Assembly (NCBI GenBank): GCA_904501835.1
Contig: CAJGBW010000009.1
Span: forward strand, 1 to 36,536
Direction: 5' to 3'
Length of the DNA stretch: 36,536 nt
Source: an uncultured Bacteroidales bacterium
GTDB lineage: Bacteria; Bacteroidota; Bacteroidia; Bacteroidales; UBA932
Below the pieces are notes generated by a model. That model ran no database searches, was not told the origin of the DNA, and saw only the letters and a program-made list of their open reading frames with translations. Shown here in pieces: positions 15,474 to 22,722 of this stretch. Each line of letters begins with the position of its first letter. The first letter of the stretch is position 1. The position numbers and the translations under genes are program-made.

Positions 15474-15764
15474 ATGAAAATCAATGTCCAGTCCATCAAA
15501 TTCGATGCTGATGCCAAACTACTTGAATTTACCGAGAAAAAACTAAGCAAACTTGATAAGTTTTTCGATCCCATCATCTCTGTCGACGTAAAATTTTCCT
15601 TGTTGAGCGACAATGAAAACAAGAATGTGCGCGTCAATGTGTCCGTTCCGGGCAACAGTGTGGTGGTGGAACGCAATGCCAATTCTTTTGAGACAGCCAT
15701 CAACGAGTGTGCCGATATCTTGAAAGAGAAATTGACAAGATTGAAAGAAAAACGCAACGACTAA
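15474..15764 (+). CDS. hpf: Ribosome hibernation promoting factor (HPF/RaiA family, short form)
   Basis: 96-residue protein of the HPF/YfiA family, which binds the 30S decoding region and silences ribosomes in stationary phase. It shows the typical pattern: INVQSIKFDADAKLLEFTEKKLSKLDKFF (first helix, ends near 30), a central beta-sheet with RVNVSVPGNSVVVERNANSFETAINE, and a basic end (KLTRLKEKR). The length is that of the short form, without the dimerising C-terminal domain of long HPF. xerC next to hpf is a common Bacteroidales order. Its TAA shares a base with the ATG of holA (TAATG), so these genes are coupled. Confidence 0.92.
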   Translation: MKINVQSIKFDADAKLLEFTEKKLSKLDKFFDPIISVDVKFSLLSDNENKNVRVNVSVPGNSVVVERNANSFETAINECADILKEKLTRLKEKRND

Positions 15765-16807
15765 TGGCAAAAACAGTCCAACAGGATGCCATTTTGTTGG
15801 CAAAAACACTCATTGAAGATGCTCGAAAGGGCATCTTCAAGTCTGTATATCTGTTGATGGGGGAAGAGCCTTATTATATTGATAAGGTAACGGAAGAAAT
15901 TCTCGCCCACGCTATTCCGGAAGAAGACAGGGATTTTAATCAATATGTTTTCTATGGGGTGGATGTCAAGGCGGATGATGTCATTACGGCGGCGCGGCGC
16001 TATCCTATGTTTTCCGAACGGCAGTTGGTGGTTGTCAGGGAAGCCCAGATGATGAAAGATTACGAGGATTTGGCGCTCTATTGCGAAAGGCCTCTTGAAA
16101 GTACCGTGCTTGTCATTTGCCTGCGTGGTGCCAAGGCTGACAAACGCCGCGCCTTGTATAAGACGGTGCAGAAAGTCGGTGTGGTGTTGGAGTCTGCTGC
16201 CATTCCGGATTATAAAGTCGATACCTGGATATCCTCTTACTTTGCCTCTATGGGGCTGAAAATCGAGCCCAATGCGGCTTCACTTTTTGCGGAATTTACC
16301 GGTGCGGATTTGGGTAAAATAGTCGTAGAGACCGAGAAAATGCTCAAAAACCTCCCGGAAGGGACGCAGGAAATAACGGTCAAGGATATAGAAGAGAATA
16401 TCGGTATCAGCCGCCAGATGAGCATTTTTGAACTTAATAATGCGCTATCGGAGAATCAAACAAGTCGCGCCATGAAGATTGCCGGCAATCTTTCTTCCGT
16501 CAAAGGATTTTCTATGGTGCCTTGCGTGAGCTTGCTTTATGCTCATTTTTACAAGTTGCTACGTAATGCGCTCATCTGTGCTGCGCAGCCCTCTTTGCCT
16601 TATTCCGAGCGAGCTGCCCGTGTGGGAGTACCTCCTTTTGCTCTCAAAAATTTGGATAGCGCGCAGCGTTATTGGCCGCAAAAAAGATGTATGAGTGCCA
16701 TTGCCTTGCTGAAAGATTACGATTACAAAAGCAAAGGTGGCGATGGTGGCGATATGAATGAATCGGAGATTTTCCGTGAGTTGGTGATTAAATTGCTGAC
16801 TTTATAA
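15764..16807 (+). CDS. holA: DNA polymerase III subunit delta
   Basis: 347-residue clamp-loader delta subunit, which opens the beta sliding clamp. It has the family layout: an N-terminal AAA+-like domain without a functional Walker A, starting KSVYLLMGEEPYYIDKV, with RRYPMFSERQLVVVREAQ (about 73-90), and a C-terminal collar domain with ISRQMSIFELNNALSENQ and LLYAHFYKLLRNAL. ATG 15764 overlaps the hpf stop by one base and is preferred over the GTG at 15707, which lies inside hpf. Its stop overlaps the stop of the convergent hydrolase gene by six bases. Confidence 0.9.
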   Translation: MAKTVQQDAILLAKTLIEDARKGIFKSVYLLMGEEPYYIDKVTEEILAHAIPEEDRDFNQYVFYGVDVKADDVITAARRYPMFSERQLVVVREAQMMKDYEDLALYCERPLESTVLVICLRGAKADKRRALYKTVQKVGVVLESAAIPDYKVDTWISSYFASMGLKIEPNAASLFAEFTGADLGKIVVETEKMLKNLPEGTQEITVKDIEENIGISRQMSIFELNNALSENQTSRAMKIAGNLSSVKGFSMVPCVSLLYAHFYKLLRNALICAAQPSLPYSERAARVGVPPFALKNLDSAQRYWPQKRCMSAIALLKDYDYKSKGGDGGDMNESEIFRELVIKLLTL

Positions 16808-17428
16808 TCCCAATGTGTTATTGATTTTAGGAATCAGCATCGAGTAGATGTATTCATTTTCCATAAAATGGGTGCCCTCGTACAGCGCGTAACTTCCCTT
16901 TCCAAATAATTTTTCCCAGCGGCGTATGGATACAATGCCGCTTTTTTTGTAGTGGTCACGGGTGCCGAAAAAGGCAAAACAGGGGAAGTCGGTGTTCTGG
17001 GTGGCGATTTGGTAGTGCTTGCGGTATTTTTTGAGAGTCTCGTAGCGAAAGTCGGCCACTTGTCTGTCGCCGCCTTCTGTGGGCTCGTAGAGGCGGTTCA
17101 GGTAGCGGCGTACGCATGGGATTTTAGCTAAAAATGCACAGTGTGAAAGCCACAGGGGGGCGCCCAAGGCGGGGGAAACGAAAAAGTGAGGAATCTTGGC
17201 TTTGATACGAAGGGTTTGAATGGAGCCCAATGACTCGCCAATCAGCAAATCAGGTTTGTATTGTTCAAACCATTCAGCGATTTGTGCGGCTGCGATTTCC
17301 GGATCAAAATCATAGGTGTGACAGTGGACTTGAATTCCTTTGTCTGCATAATGTTCTTTGAGGATGGAGGGAATACGGCTGTCGGATCCGCCACCCAAAC
17401 CATGTATATATAGAATGCTTTTGTTCAT
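16802..17428 (-). CDS. Small alpha/beta hydrolase (YqiA/esterase-like)
   Basis: 208-residue alpha/beta hydrolase. The start MNKSILYIHGLGGGSDS gives the first strand and oxyanion-hole HG motif; nucleophile S66 sits in GESLGS, with probable catalytic D158 in FFGTRDHY and H187 in YEGTHFMEN. The size and short lid fit YqiA/RBBP9-type esterases. Substrate is unknown. ATG 17428 is chosen because a -7 box lies at 17455-17448, inside the 21-codon extension of the longer frame. Its 3' end overlaps that of convergent holA. Confidence 0.8.
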   Translation of the reverse strand: MNKSILYIHGLGGGSDSRIPSILKEHYADKGIQVHCHTYDFDPEIAAAQIAEWFEQYKPDLLIGESLGSIQTLRIKAKIPHFFVSPALGAPLWLSHCAFLAKIPCVRRYLNRLYEPTEGGDRQVADFRYETLKKYRKHYQIATQNTDFPCFAFFGTRDHYKKSGIVSIRRWEKLFGKGSYALYEGTHFMENEYIYSMLIPKINNTLGL

Positions 17429-17447
17429 CTTGTCAGCCAATACTATG

Positions 17448-17455
17448 CAAAGATA
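17448..17455 (-). promoter_or_regulatory. -7 element for the alpha/beta hydrolase gene
   Basis: The minus strand reads TATCTTTG at 17455-17448, followed 19 bases later by ATG 17428. No -33 box is clear at the usual distance. Confidence 0.55.
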
Positions 17456-17478
17456 ATGATATTTCCAGCAAAGCGCTG

Positions 17479-17507
17479 TTGCATGCGGCAAGTTTTTTGT
17501 AAGTTTG
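17479..17507 (+). promoter_or_regulatory. Promoter for the Mpv17/PMP22-like gene
   Basis: TTG at 17479-17481, 18 bases, then TAAGTTTG at 17500-17507; ATG follows at 17531. It is divergent from the hydrolase promoter. Confidence 0.65.
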
Positions 17508-17530
17508 CGTGTTAATCAAATGTTGTACCT

Positions 17531-18229
17531 ATGAAAAAATCGGATGGGCTTTTGTTGCTGTGTGTGGCTCTTGTGGCGGCACTCTTTGCCTTTGTTCCTC
17601 AAGCGGGCGCTTTTTATAATCAGGCGACGGCCTCTCACCCTGTTGTGATGAGTTTCTTTAAGTTTGCCATTCTTTCCACCTTGGGCGAAATGATTGGTTT
17701 GCGCATACGTCGTGGTGTTTATGTACAGAAAGGCTTCGGTGTGCTTCCCCGTATGTTGATATGGGGTGTACTGGGCGTGTTTATCTGGGGCGCCATGGTG
17801 GTTTTCAAAGCGGGTACACTCAAATTGTATGAATTGTTAGGCGCTCCGCAGGCGGCTCAATGGTTTGCATTCGAAGGATTCTCGTGGGGGAAGTTGTGTG
17901 TGGCTTTTAGCGTAAGTGTCTTGATGAACAGCTTTTTTGCTCCGGTCTTCATGACTTTTCATAAAATTACGGATACGCATATCCAGCAGACCGGCGGCAC
18001 TTTGTTTGGATTTTTTTCAACGCCTATTCCTGTCGGGAAAATCATCACGGGGCTGGATTGGAAAACGCAATGGGGCTTTGTGTTCAAGAAAACCATTCCT
18101 TTGTTCTGGTACCCGGCTCACACCTTGACTTTTATGCTGCCGTCTAATTATCAGGTTTTATTTGCGGCATTTTTGGGTGTTGCCTTGGGCGTAATCTTGG
18201 CAATCGCGAATAATAAGCGAGATAATTGA
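17531..18229 (+). CDS. Multi-pass membrane protein, possibly Mpv17/PMP22 family
   Basis: 232 residues with about five to six hydrophobic segments (roughly 5-25, 38-55, 75-95, 118-140, 180-200 and 208-225) and little soluble sequence, so an inner-membrane protein. The C-terminal part, with WGFVFKKTIPLFWYPAHTLTFMLP followed by a long membrane helix, recalls the W...F.P...F..P pattern of Mpv17/PMP22 proteins, a family with proposed channel-like roles but no settled bacterial function. I am only moderately sure of this assignment. It has its own promoter and no following gene on the same strand before the tRNA, so it is probably monocistronic. Confidence 0.6.
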   Translation: MKKSDGLLLLCVALVAALFAFVPQAGAFYNQATASHPVVMSFFKFAILSTLGEMIGLRIRRGVYVQKGFGVLPRMLIWGVLGVFIWGAMVVFKAGTLKLYELLGAPQAAQWFAFEGFSWGKLCVAFSVSVLMNSFFAPVFMTFHKITDTHIQQTGGTLFGFFSTPIPVGKIITGLDWKTQWGFVFKKTIPLFWYPAHTLTFMLPSNYQVLFAAFLGVALGVILAIANNKRDN

Positions 18230-18246
18230 TAAAAACTGATAAAATC

Positions 18247-18277
18247 TTTGTAAATATTAAAAAATACGCTATCTTTG
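18247..18277 (+). promoter_or_regulatory. Promoter for tRNA-Pro
   Basis: TTTG at 18247-18250, 19 bases, then TATCTTTG at 18270-18277: a consensus Bacteroidota promoter. Transcription would begin within about ten bases of the tRNA 5' end at 18294. Confidence 0.85.
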
Positions 18278-18293
18278 CAGTCCATTTTGGGAA

Positions 18294-18367
18294 CGGGATG
18301 TGGCGCAGTTGGTTAGCGCACCACGTTAGGGACGTGGGGGTCGTCTGTTCGAGTCAGATCATCCCGA
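18294..18367 (+). tRNA. tRNA-Pro, anticodon AGG
   Basis: A full cloverleaf folds. The acceptor stem is 18294-18300 with 18360-18366 (CGGGATG/CATCCCG), D stem GCGC/GCGC, anticodon stem CCACG/CGTGG (18321-18325, 18333-18337), 5-base variable loop, and T stem GTCTG/CAGAT with loop TTCGAGT. The C1:G72 pair, A73 and G35-G36 are proline identity features. The anticodon loop reads TTAGGGA, so positions 34-36 (18328-18330) are AGG, reading CCU directly. A34 is unusual for a bacterial proline tRNA. The 3' CCA is not encoded (ACAG follows). Confidence 0.92.
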
Positions 18368-18370
18368 CAG

Positions 18371-18414
18371 AAATCGGATAAATCGTTAAAAACAATGATT
18401 TATCCGATTTTTTT
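18371..18414 (+). terminator. Terminator after tRNA-Pro
   Basis: AAATCGGATAAATC (18371-18384) pairs with 18397-18410 as a perfect 14-bp stem around a 12-base loop, followed by a run of T to 18414. It starts four bases after the tRNA. Confidence 0.9.
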
Positions 18415-18565
18415 GATACCCCTTAAGCGACTTTTGCCCAAAACTTGCTCAAGGTATATTGATTTTCACATCATAAGGATGATTTTAGCTACTGCTTAGG
18501 CCTGAATCGCCCCAAACTCGCATTAAGTGTATAGGGCTGTGGTTCCTAATATCAGAATAAATACG

Positions 18566-18602
18566 AAAGAAGGTGACTAAAAAATTTTTAGCCACCTTCT
18601 TT
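18566..18602 (-). terminator. Terminator of the pckA-lipoprotein unit
   Basis: 18566-18583 and 18585-18602 are near-perfect complements (18 positions, the single difference being a G:U pair in the minus-strand transcript). The hairpin lies 18 bases after the lipoprotein stop. The 3' side reads CTTTCGTATTTATT, a modest T-rich tail. The 145 bases between this and the tRNA terminator hold nothing I can identify. Confidence 0.7.
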
Positions 18603-18620
18603 ATTATAAGGAATTCTTGC

Positions 18621-18947
18621 TTACTTTACAGTTACGGTGCAAGTGTCTGTGAATCCTCCATCTACCGTTGTAACGGTGATAATGGCGGTGCCGGCTTTGA
18701 TTCCGGTAACTTTGCCGTCAATAATCTGCGCGATGGTAGGGTCGCTGGATTTCCATTTGATTTGTCTGTTGTAGGCATAGGTGGGCTCAACACTTGCGTT
18801 AAGCTCTTCTTGTGCGCCTACGCTCAATTCAATGGTTTCTTTGTTTATCTCAACGCCTGTTACTTCGTCGTGATAGTCGTATTCGCAAGCGCTGACTCCC
18901 AATAATAGGGCAGCGCTCGCAAAAATGTAAGTAAGAATTTTCTTCAT
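18621..18947 (-). CDS. Small lipoprotein with a bacterial Ig-like (BIG2) domain
   Basis: 108 residues. Signal peptide with lipobox LLGVSAC, giving lipidated C21; the mature start CEYDYHDE is acidic right after the Cys, as in the export signals of Bacteroidota surface lipoproteins. The rest is one BIG2-type fold: VTGVEINKETIELSVGAQEEL, IKWKSSDPTIAQI, GKVTGIKAGTAIITVTT and a final TCTVTV strand. No catalytic domain is present, so a binding, adhesive or structural role is possible. It starts 22 bases after the pckA stop with no promoter visible in the gap, so it may be read from the pckA promoter. Confidence 0.8.
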   Translation of the reverse strand: MKKILTYIFASAALLLGVSACEYDYHDEVTGVEINKETIELSVGAQEELNASVEPTYAYNRQIKWKSSDPTIAQIIDGKVTGIKAGTAIITVTTVDGGFTDTCTVTVK

Positions 18948-18969
18948 AGCGATTTTGTAATAGTAAAAA

Positions 18970-20577
18970 TTACTCTGCTTTAGGACCAGCTGCTACCAAA
19001 GCTTTACCAGCCTCGTTGGTCTCGTACTTCTTGAAGTTCTTGATGAAACGAGAAGCGAGGTCTTTCGCTTTCTCTTCCCACTGTGAAGCCTCTGCGTAGG
19101 TGTCGCGAGGATCGAGGATGCCGGTGTCAACACCAGGGAGCTCGGTAGGAACTTCGAAGTTGAAGAAAGGAATGGTCTTGGTGGGTGCTTTGTCGATGCT
19201 TCCGTCCAAGATAGCGTCGATAATACCACGGGTGTCACGGATAGAGATACGTTTGCCGGTACCATTCCAACCTGTATTTACGAGGTATGCTTTCGCACCG
19301 CTCTTTTCCATTTTCTTAACCAATTCCTCGGCATATTTGGTAGGATGCAACTCGAGGAATGCCTGTCCGAAGCAAGCAGAGAAGGTAGGAGTAGGCTCGG
19401 TGATACCGCGCTCGGTACCTGCCAACTTGGCGGTAAATCCAGAGAGGAAGTAGTATTTAGCCTGCTCTGCGTTCAAGATGCTAACCGGAGGAAGTACACC
19501 GAATGCGTCAGCTGAAAGGAAGATAACCTGTTTTGCAGCAGGACCTTTTGATTCAGGACGAACAATGTTCTTGATATGGTAAATAGGGTAAGAAACACGG
19601 GTGTTCTCTGTGGTGCTCTTGTCGGTGAAGTCGATTTTGCCTTCAGCGTCAACCGTTACGTTCTCCAACAAAGCATCGCGACGGATGGCGTTGTAGATAT
19701 CGGGTTCAGACTCTTTGTCGAGGTTGATAACTTTGGCATAGCAACCACCTTCGAGGTTGAATACGCCGTTGTCATCCCAGCCGTGCTCGTCGTCACCGAT
19801 CAACAAACGTTTGGGGTCAGTTGAAAGGGTGGTCTTACCAGTACCGGAGAGACCGAAGAAGAGAGCGGTGTTCTCGCCGTTGAGGTCGGTGTTGGCAGAG
19901 CAGTGCATAGAAGCGATGCCGCGCAAAGGAAGGAAGTAGTTCATCATAGAGAACATACCTTTCTTCATCTCACCACCGTACCAAGTGTTCAAGATAACCT
20001 GCTCTTTGGTGCTTACGTTGAAAGCAACGGCAGTCTCGCTGTTCAAACCATACTCTTTATATTTCTCAACTTTGGCTTTAGAAGCGCAGTAAACCACGAA
20101 ATCGGGCTCCTGGTCGAATTCAGCCTGGTTTTTAGGACGGATGAACATATTGGTTACGAAGTGTGCCTGCCATGCAACCTCCATGATGAAACGAACTTTC
20201 ATACGGGTGTCAGCATTGGTGCCGCAGAATCCATCCACTACGAACAATCTTTTGCCGGAAAGCTCTTTGGTGGCCAATTTCTTCAACTCTTTCCATACTT
20301 TCTCAGACATGGGGTGGTTGTCATTCTTATACTCTTCAGAAGTCCACCATACATTGTTCTTGGAGTTTTTATCCATAACAATGTATTTGTCTTTAGGGCT
20401 ACGTCCGGTGTAGATACCGGTCATTACGTTTACAACGCCGAGCTCAGTCTCCTGTCCTTTGTCAAATCCTTCCAATTCGGGTTTGGTCTCCTCGTTGAAA
20501 AGAACCTCATAGCTGGGGTTGTAGAGAATCTCTTTGACATCTTTGATGCCGTACTTGTTCAATTTAATCTTGCTCAT
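18970..20577 (-). CDS. pckA: Phosphoenolpyruvate carboxykinase (ATP)
   Basis: 535-residue ATP-dependent PEP carboxykinase interconverting oxaloacetate + ATP and PEP + CO2 + ADP; in fermentative Bacteroidales it usually works in the carboxylating direction towards succinate. Seen motifs: GIYTGRSPKDKYIV (substrate-binding Arg region, about 54-67), MHCSANTDLNGENTALFFGL with the P-loop GLSGTGKTTLS, and LIGDDEHGWDDNGVFNLEGG with metal-binding Asp residues. The length is typical (about 530-540). Codon use looks strongly biased towards preferred codons, as expected for a highly expressed gene. It has its own promoter about 60 bases upstream. Confidence 0.96.
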   Translation of the reverse strand: MSKIKLNKYGIKDVKEILYNPSYEVLFNEETKPELEGFDKGQETELGVVNVMTGIYTGRSPKDKYIVMDKNSKNNVWWTSEEYKNDNHPMSEKVWKELKKLATKELSGKRLFVVDGFCGTNADTRMKVRFIMEVAWQAHFVTNMFIRPKNQAEFDQEPDFVVYCASKAKVEKYKEYGLNSETAVAFNVSTKEQVILNTWYGGEMKKGMFSMMNYFLPLRGIASMHCSANTDLNGENTALFFGLSGTGKTTLSTDPKRLLIGDDEHGWDDNGVFNLEGGCYAKVINLDKESEPDIYNAIRRDALLENVTVDAEGKIDFTDKSTTENTRVSYPIYHIKNIVRPESKGPAAKQVIFLSADAFGVLPPVSILNAEQAKYYFLSGFTAKLAGTERGITEPTPTFSACFGQAFLELHPTKYAEELVKKMEKSGAKAYLVNTGWNGTGKRISIRDTRGIIDAILDGSIDKAPTKTIPFFNFEVPTELPGVDTGILDPRDTYAEASQWEEKAKDLASRFIKNFKKYETNEAGKALVAAGPKAE

Positions 20578-20643
20578 AGTTATTTGTAAAAAATGTTAAT
20601 TATTTCCAAATTTCACCTTGTAAGGCAATTTTATATTTCCGTG

Positions 20644-20651
20644 CAAATTTA
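20644..20651 (-). promoter_or_regulatory. -7 element for pckA
   Basis: The minus strand reads TAAATTTG at 20651-20644. The transcript would have an AT-rich leader of about 60 bases before ATG 20577, the longest leader among the protein genes here and a plausible place for control or mRNA stability. Confidence 0.6.
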
Positions 20652-20660
20652 CAAAAATTA

Positions 20661-20692
20661 TTTGAAAAATACCATACAATTCGATATATTTG
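20661..20692 (+). promoter_or_regulatory. Promoter for recQ
   Basis: TTTG at 20661-20664, 20 bases, then TATATTTG at 20685-20692. Transcription would start at about 20697-20700, almost at the ATG at 20700. Confidence 0.75.
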
Positions 20693-20699
20693 TAAATAT

Positions 20700-22679
20700 A
20701 TGGATGGAATGAAAAATATGGAGGCAGCAAGGGCTTGTTTGAAGAAATATTGGGGGTATGATGACTTCCGCCTCAAACAGGCTCAAATCGTGGAATCGGC
20801 GTTGAATGGCGTGGATACTTTGGCTTTGCTTCCGACCGGCGGAGGTAAGTCGGTTTGTTTTCAGCTTCCGGCACTGATGCGGCCCGGTATCGCGCTGGTA
20901 ATCACCCCTTTGATTTCTTTGATAAAAGACCAGGTGCAGAATCTGGAGGCGCGGGGAATCAAGGCATTAGCGGTGTATAGCGGGATGAGCAGGCGTGAGG
21001 TGGACTTGGCGCTCAACAATGCCTGTTATGGGGATTTTAAGTTTCTCTATCTCTCTCCTGAACGTCTTTCAACCCGTCTTTTTCAGCAGTATGTACGGGC
21101 GATGAATGTCTCCTATATTGTTGTGGATGAGGCACATTGCATTTCACAATGGGGTTATGATTTCAGGTCGGATTATCTGTCTATCGGAGAGTTGCGAAAC
21201 TGGGTGGATGCTCCGGTCTTGGCTTTGACGGCTACCGCGACGCCCGAGGTTTGTCAGGATATCGTCCGTCTGTTGGCTCGCCCGCAGGGCATGGGAGCAG
21301 GGCAGAAGGAGGAAAATTCCGGTTTCGCCATCATAAAGTCGGGTTTTGAACGTCCCAATTTATCTTATATTGTTCGGAATTGTGAGGATAAATTCGGCAA
21401 ATTACTGCAAATTTGTCAAAGTCAGCAGGGGACAGGAATCGTGTATTTACGCAGTCGCAGACGCTGTGAGGAGTTGGCGAAATTTCTGACGGATAACGGT
21501 CATTCCGCTTCTTTCTATCATGCCGGACTTTCGGCGCCGCTGCGTGCGCAAAGACAAGAAGATTGGAAGTCGGATAAAATACGTATTATGGTCTGTACCA
21601 ACGCCTTTGGTATGGGTATAGACAAGCCGGATGTGCGTTTTGTGGTCCATTTCGATATTCCGGACAGCCCCGAGGCGTATTTTCAAGAGGCGGGCCGTGC
21701 CGGTCGTGACGGGAAACGTTCGTATGCCGTGCTGCTCTGGAATGGACATGACAAGACCCGTCTGTCTCAAATCAACCGTGTGTCCTATCCGAGTCCGGAA
21801 TATATAGAGGATGTGTATCAGAAACTCCATAAATTTTATGATATCGCCTATGAAAACGGGGAAGGACGTCAGTTGAAATTTGTGCTGGAAGAGTTCTGCA
21901 AGCAGTTTTCGTTGGAGCATGCGATGGCTCGCAATGCTTTGGCATATCTGGAAAAATCGGGGCATATCAGTTACACGCCGGATGCTACGATTACCACCAA
22001 GGTCGGAATTATTTGCAGCCGCGAATCTTTATATGGTCGAAAGGATTTTCAGGATGAGAAAATGCCGCTTCTTTTGGATGCGCTCATGCGTCGCTATACG
22101 GCCATCTTTTCGTATGTCGAGCCGGTGGAGGAGGATTATCTGGCGGCACAAATTGGAGTGAGTCAGTCGCAATTGCGTCAGTTGCTCTATCAGTTGTCGC
22201 TGATGCATCTGATTCGTTATATCCCGGCTGATGAAGCGACGGTGATTTATCTGCACCATGCCCGCTATTATCCCAAAGATTTATATCTGAATCTGCCTTT
22301 ATACGAGCAGTTGAAAAAGACTTCGGCGCAAAGGAGTGAAACCATGTTGGAATATGTAGAGCAACAAGATAGTTGTCGTAGTCGTTTTCTTCTTCGCTAT
22401 TTCGGGCAGGAAGAAAGTGAAGATTGCGGCTCTTGCGATTGGTGTAAGGAAAGCGCAAAAATAAAGAAAAAGCCAGACGGAGCGCAAGAGGCGAAAACGG
22501 CTTCGACTCTGGGGGAAGAGTTGAAATGTTTTATTTTGGAAGAAATGAAAGGCTGTTACAAGTTGGAAGATGTGAAAAGACGTTTCTTTTCTATCGATAC
22601 GAGCCAAGAACAGCGCTGCATAAGTTTGCTTCGACGTTGGATAGACGAGGGAGTTGTCCCGCCCGCACAAGAAGAATAG
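20700..22679 (+). CDS. recQ: ATP-dependent DNA helicase RecQ
   Basis: 659-residue SF2 3'-5' helicase for recombination repair. Domains in order: helicase core with Walker A LPTGGGKS (44-51), Walker B DEAH at 143-146 in VVDEAHCISQWGYDFR (aromatic-rich loop included), ALTATATP, FGMGIDKPDVRFVVH and the Arg-finger motif EAGRAGRDGK; then the RecQ-Ct zinc site (a Cys in SCRSRFLL, and CGSCDWC) with winged helix. No HRDC domain is evident, and a short helical region ends the protein, as in many Bacteroidota RecQ proteins. ATG 20700, 20709 or 20718 are all possible starts; with 20700 the mRNA is nearly leaderless. Confidence 0.94.
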   Translation: MDGMKNMEAARACLKKYWGYDDFRLKQAQIVESALNGVDTLALLPTGGGKSVCFQLPALMRPGIALVITPLISLIKDQVQNLEARGIKALAVYSGMSRREVDLALNNACYGDFKFLYLSPERLSTRLFQQYVRAMNVSYIVVDEAHCISQWGYDFRSDYLSIGELRNWVDAPVLALTATATPEVCQDIVRLLARPQGMGAGQKEENSGFAIIKSGFERPNLSYIVRNCEDKFGKLLQICQSQQGTGIVYLRSRRRCEELAKFLTDNGHSASFYHAGLSAPLRAQRQEDWKSDKIRIMVCTNAFGMGIDKPDVRFVVHFDIPDSPEAYFQEAGRAGRDGKRSYAVLLWNGHDKTRLSQINRVSYPSPEYIEDVYQKLHKFYDIAYENGEGRQLKFVLEEFCKQFSLEHAMARNALAYLEKSGHISYTPDATITTKVGIICSRESLYGRKDFQDEKMPLLLDALMRRYTAIFSYVEPVEEDYLAAQIGVSQSQLRQLLYQLSLMHLIRYIPADEATVIYLHHARYYPKDLYLNLPLYEQLKKTSAQRSETMLEYVEQQDSCRSRFLLRYFGQEESEDCGSCDWCKESAKIKKKPDGAQEAKTASTLGEELKCFILEEMKGCYKLEDVKRRFFSIDTSQEQRCISLLRRWIDEGVVPPAQEE

Positions 22680-22700
22680 CGCTTATTGATAGATTTTTCT

Positions 22701-22708
22701 TATTTTTG
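22701..22708 (+). promoter_or_regulatory. -7 element for the recG operon
   Basis: TATTTTTG at 22701-22708, between the recQ stop and ATG 22723. It supports ATG 22723 over the in-frame TTG at 22714, which would coincide with the transcription start. No clear -33 box. Confidence 0.5.
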
Positions 22709-22722
22709 TAGGATTGCTTCGT

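Noticed and set aside
18294..18367. tRNA-Pro as a pseudogene because of the odd anticodon
   Set aside because: All stems pair, identity bases are in place, and it has a consensus promoter and terminator.
19903..20589. 228-codon plus-strand open frame opposite pckA
   Set aside because: pckA is certain and strongly codon-biased, which tends to create long antisense frames. No family motif is seen.
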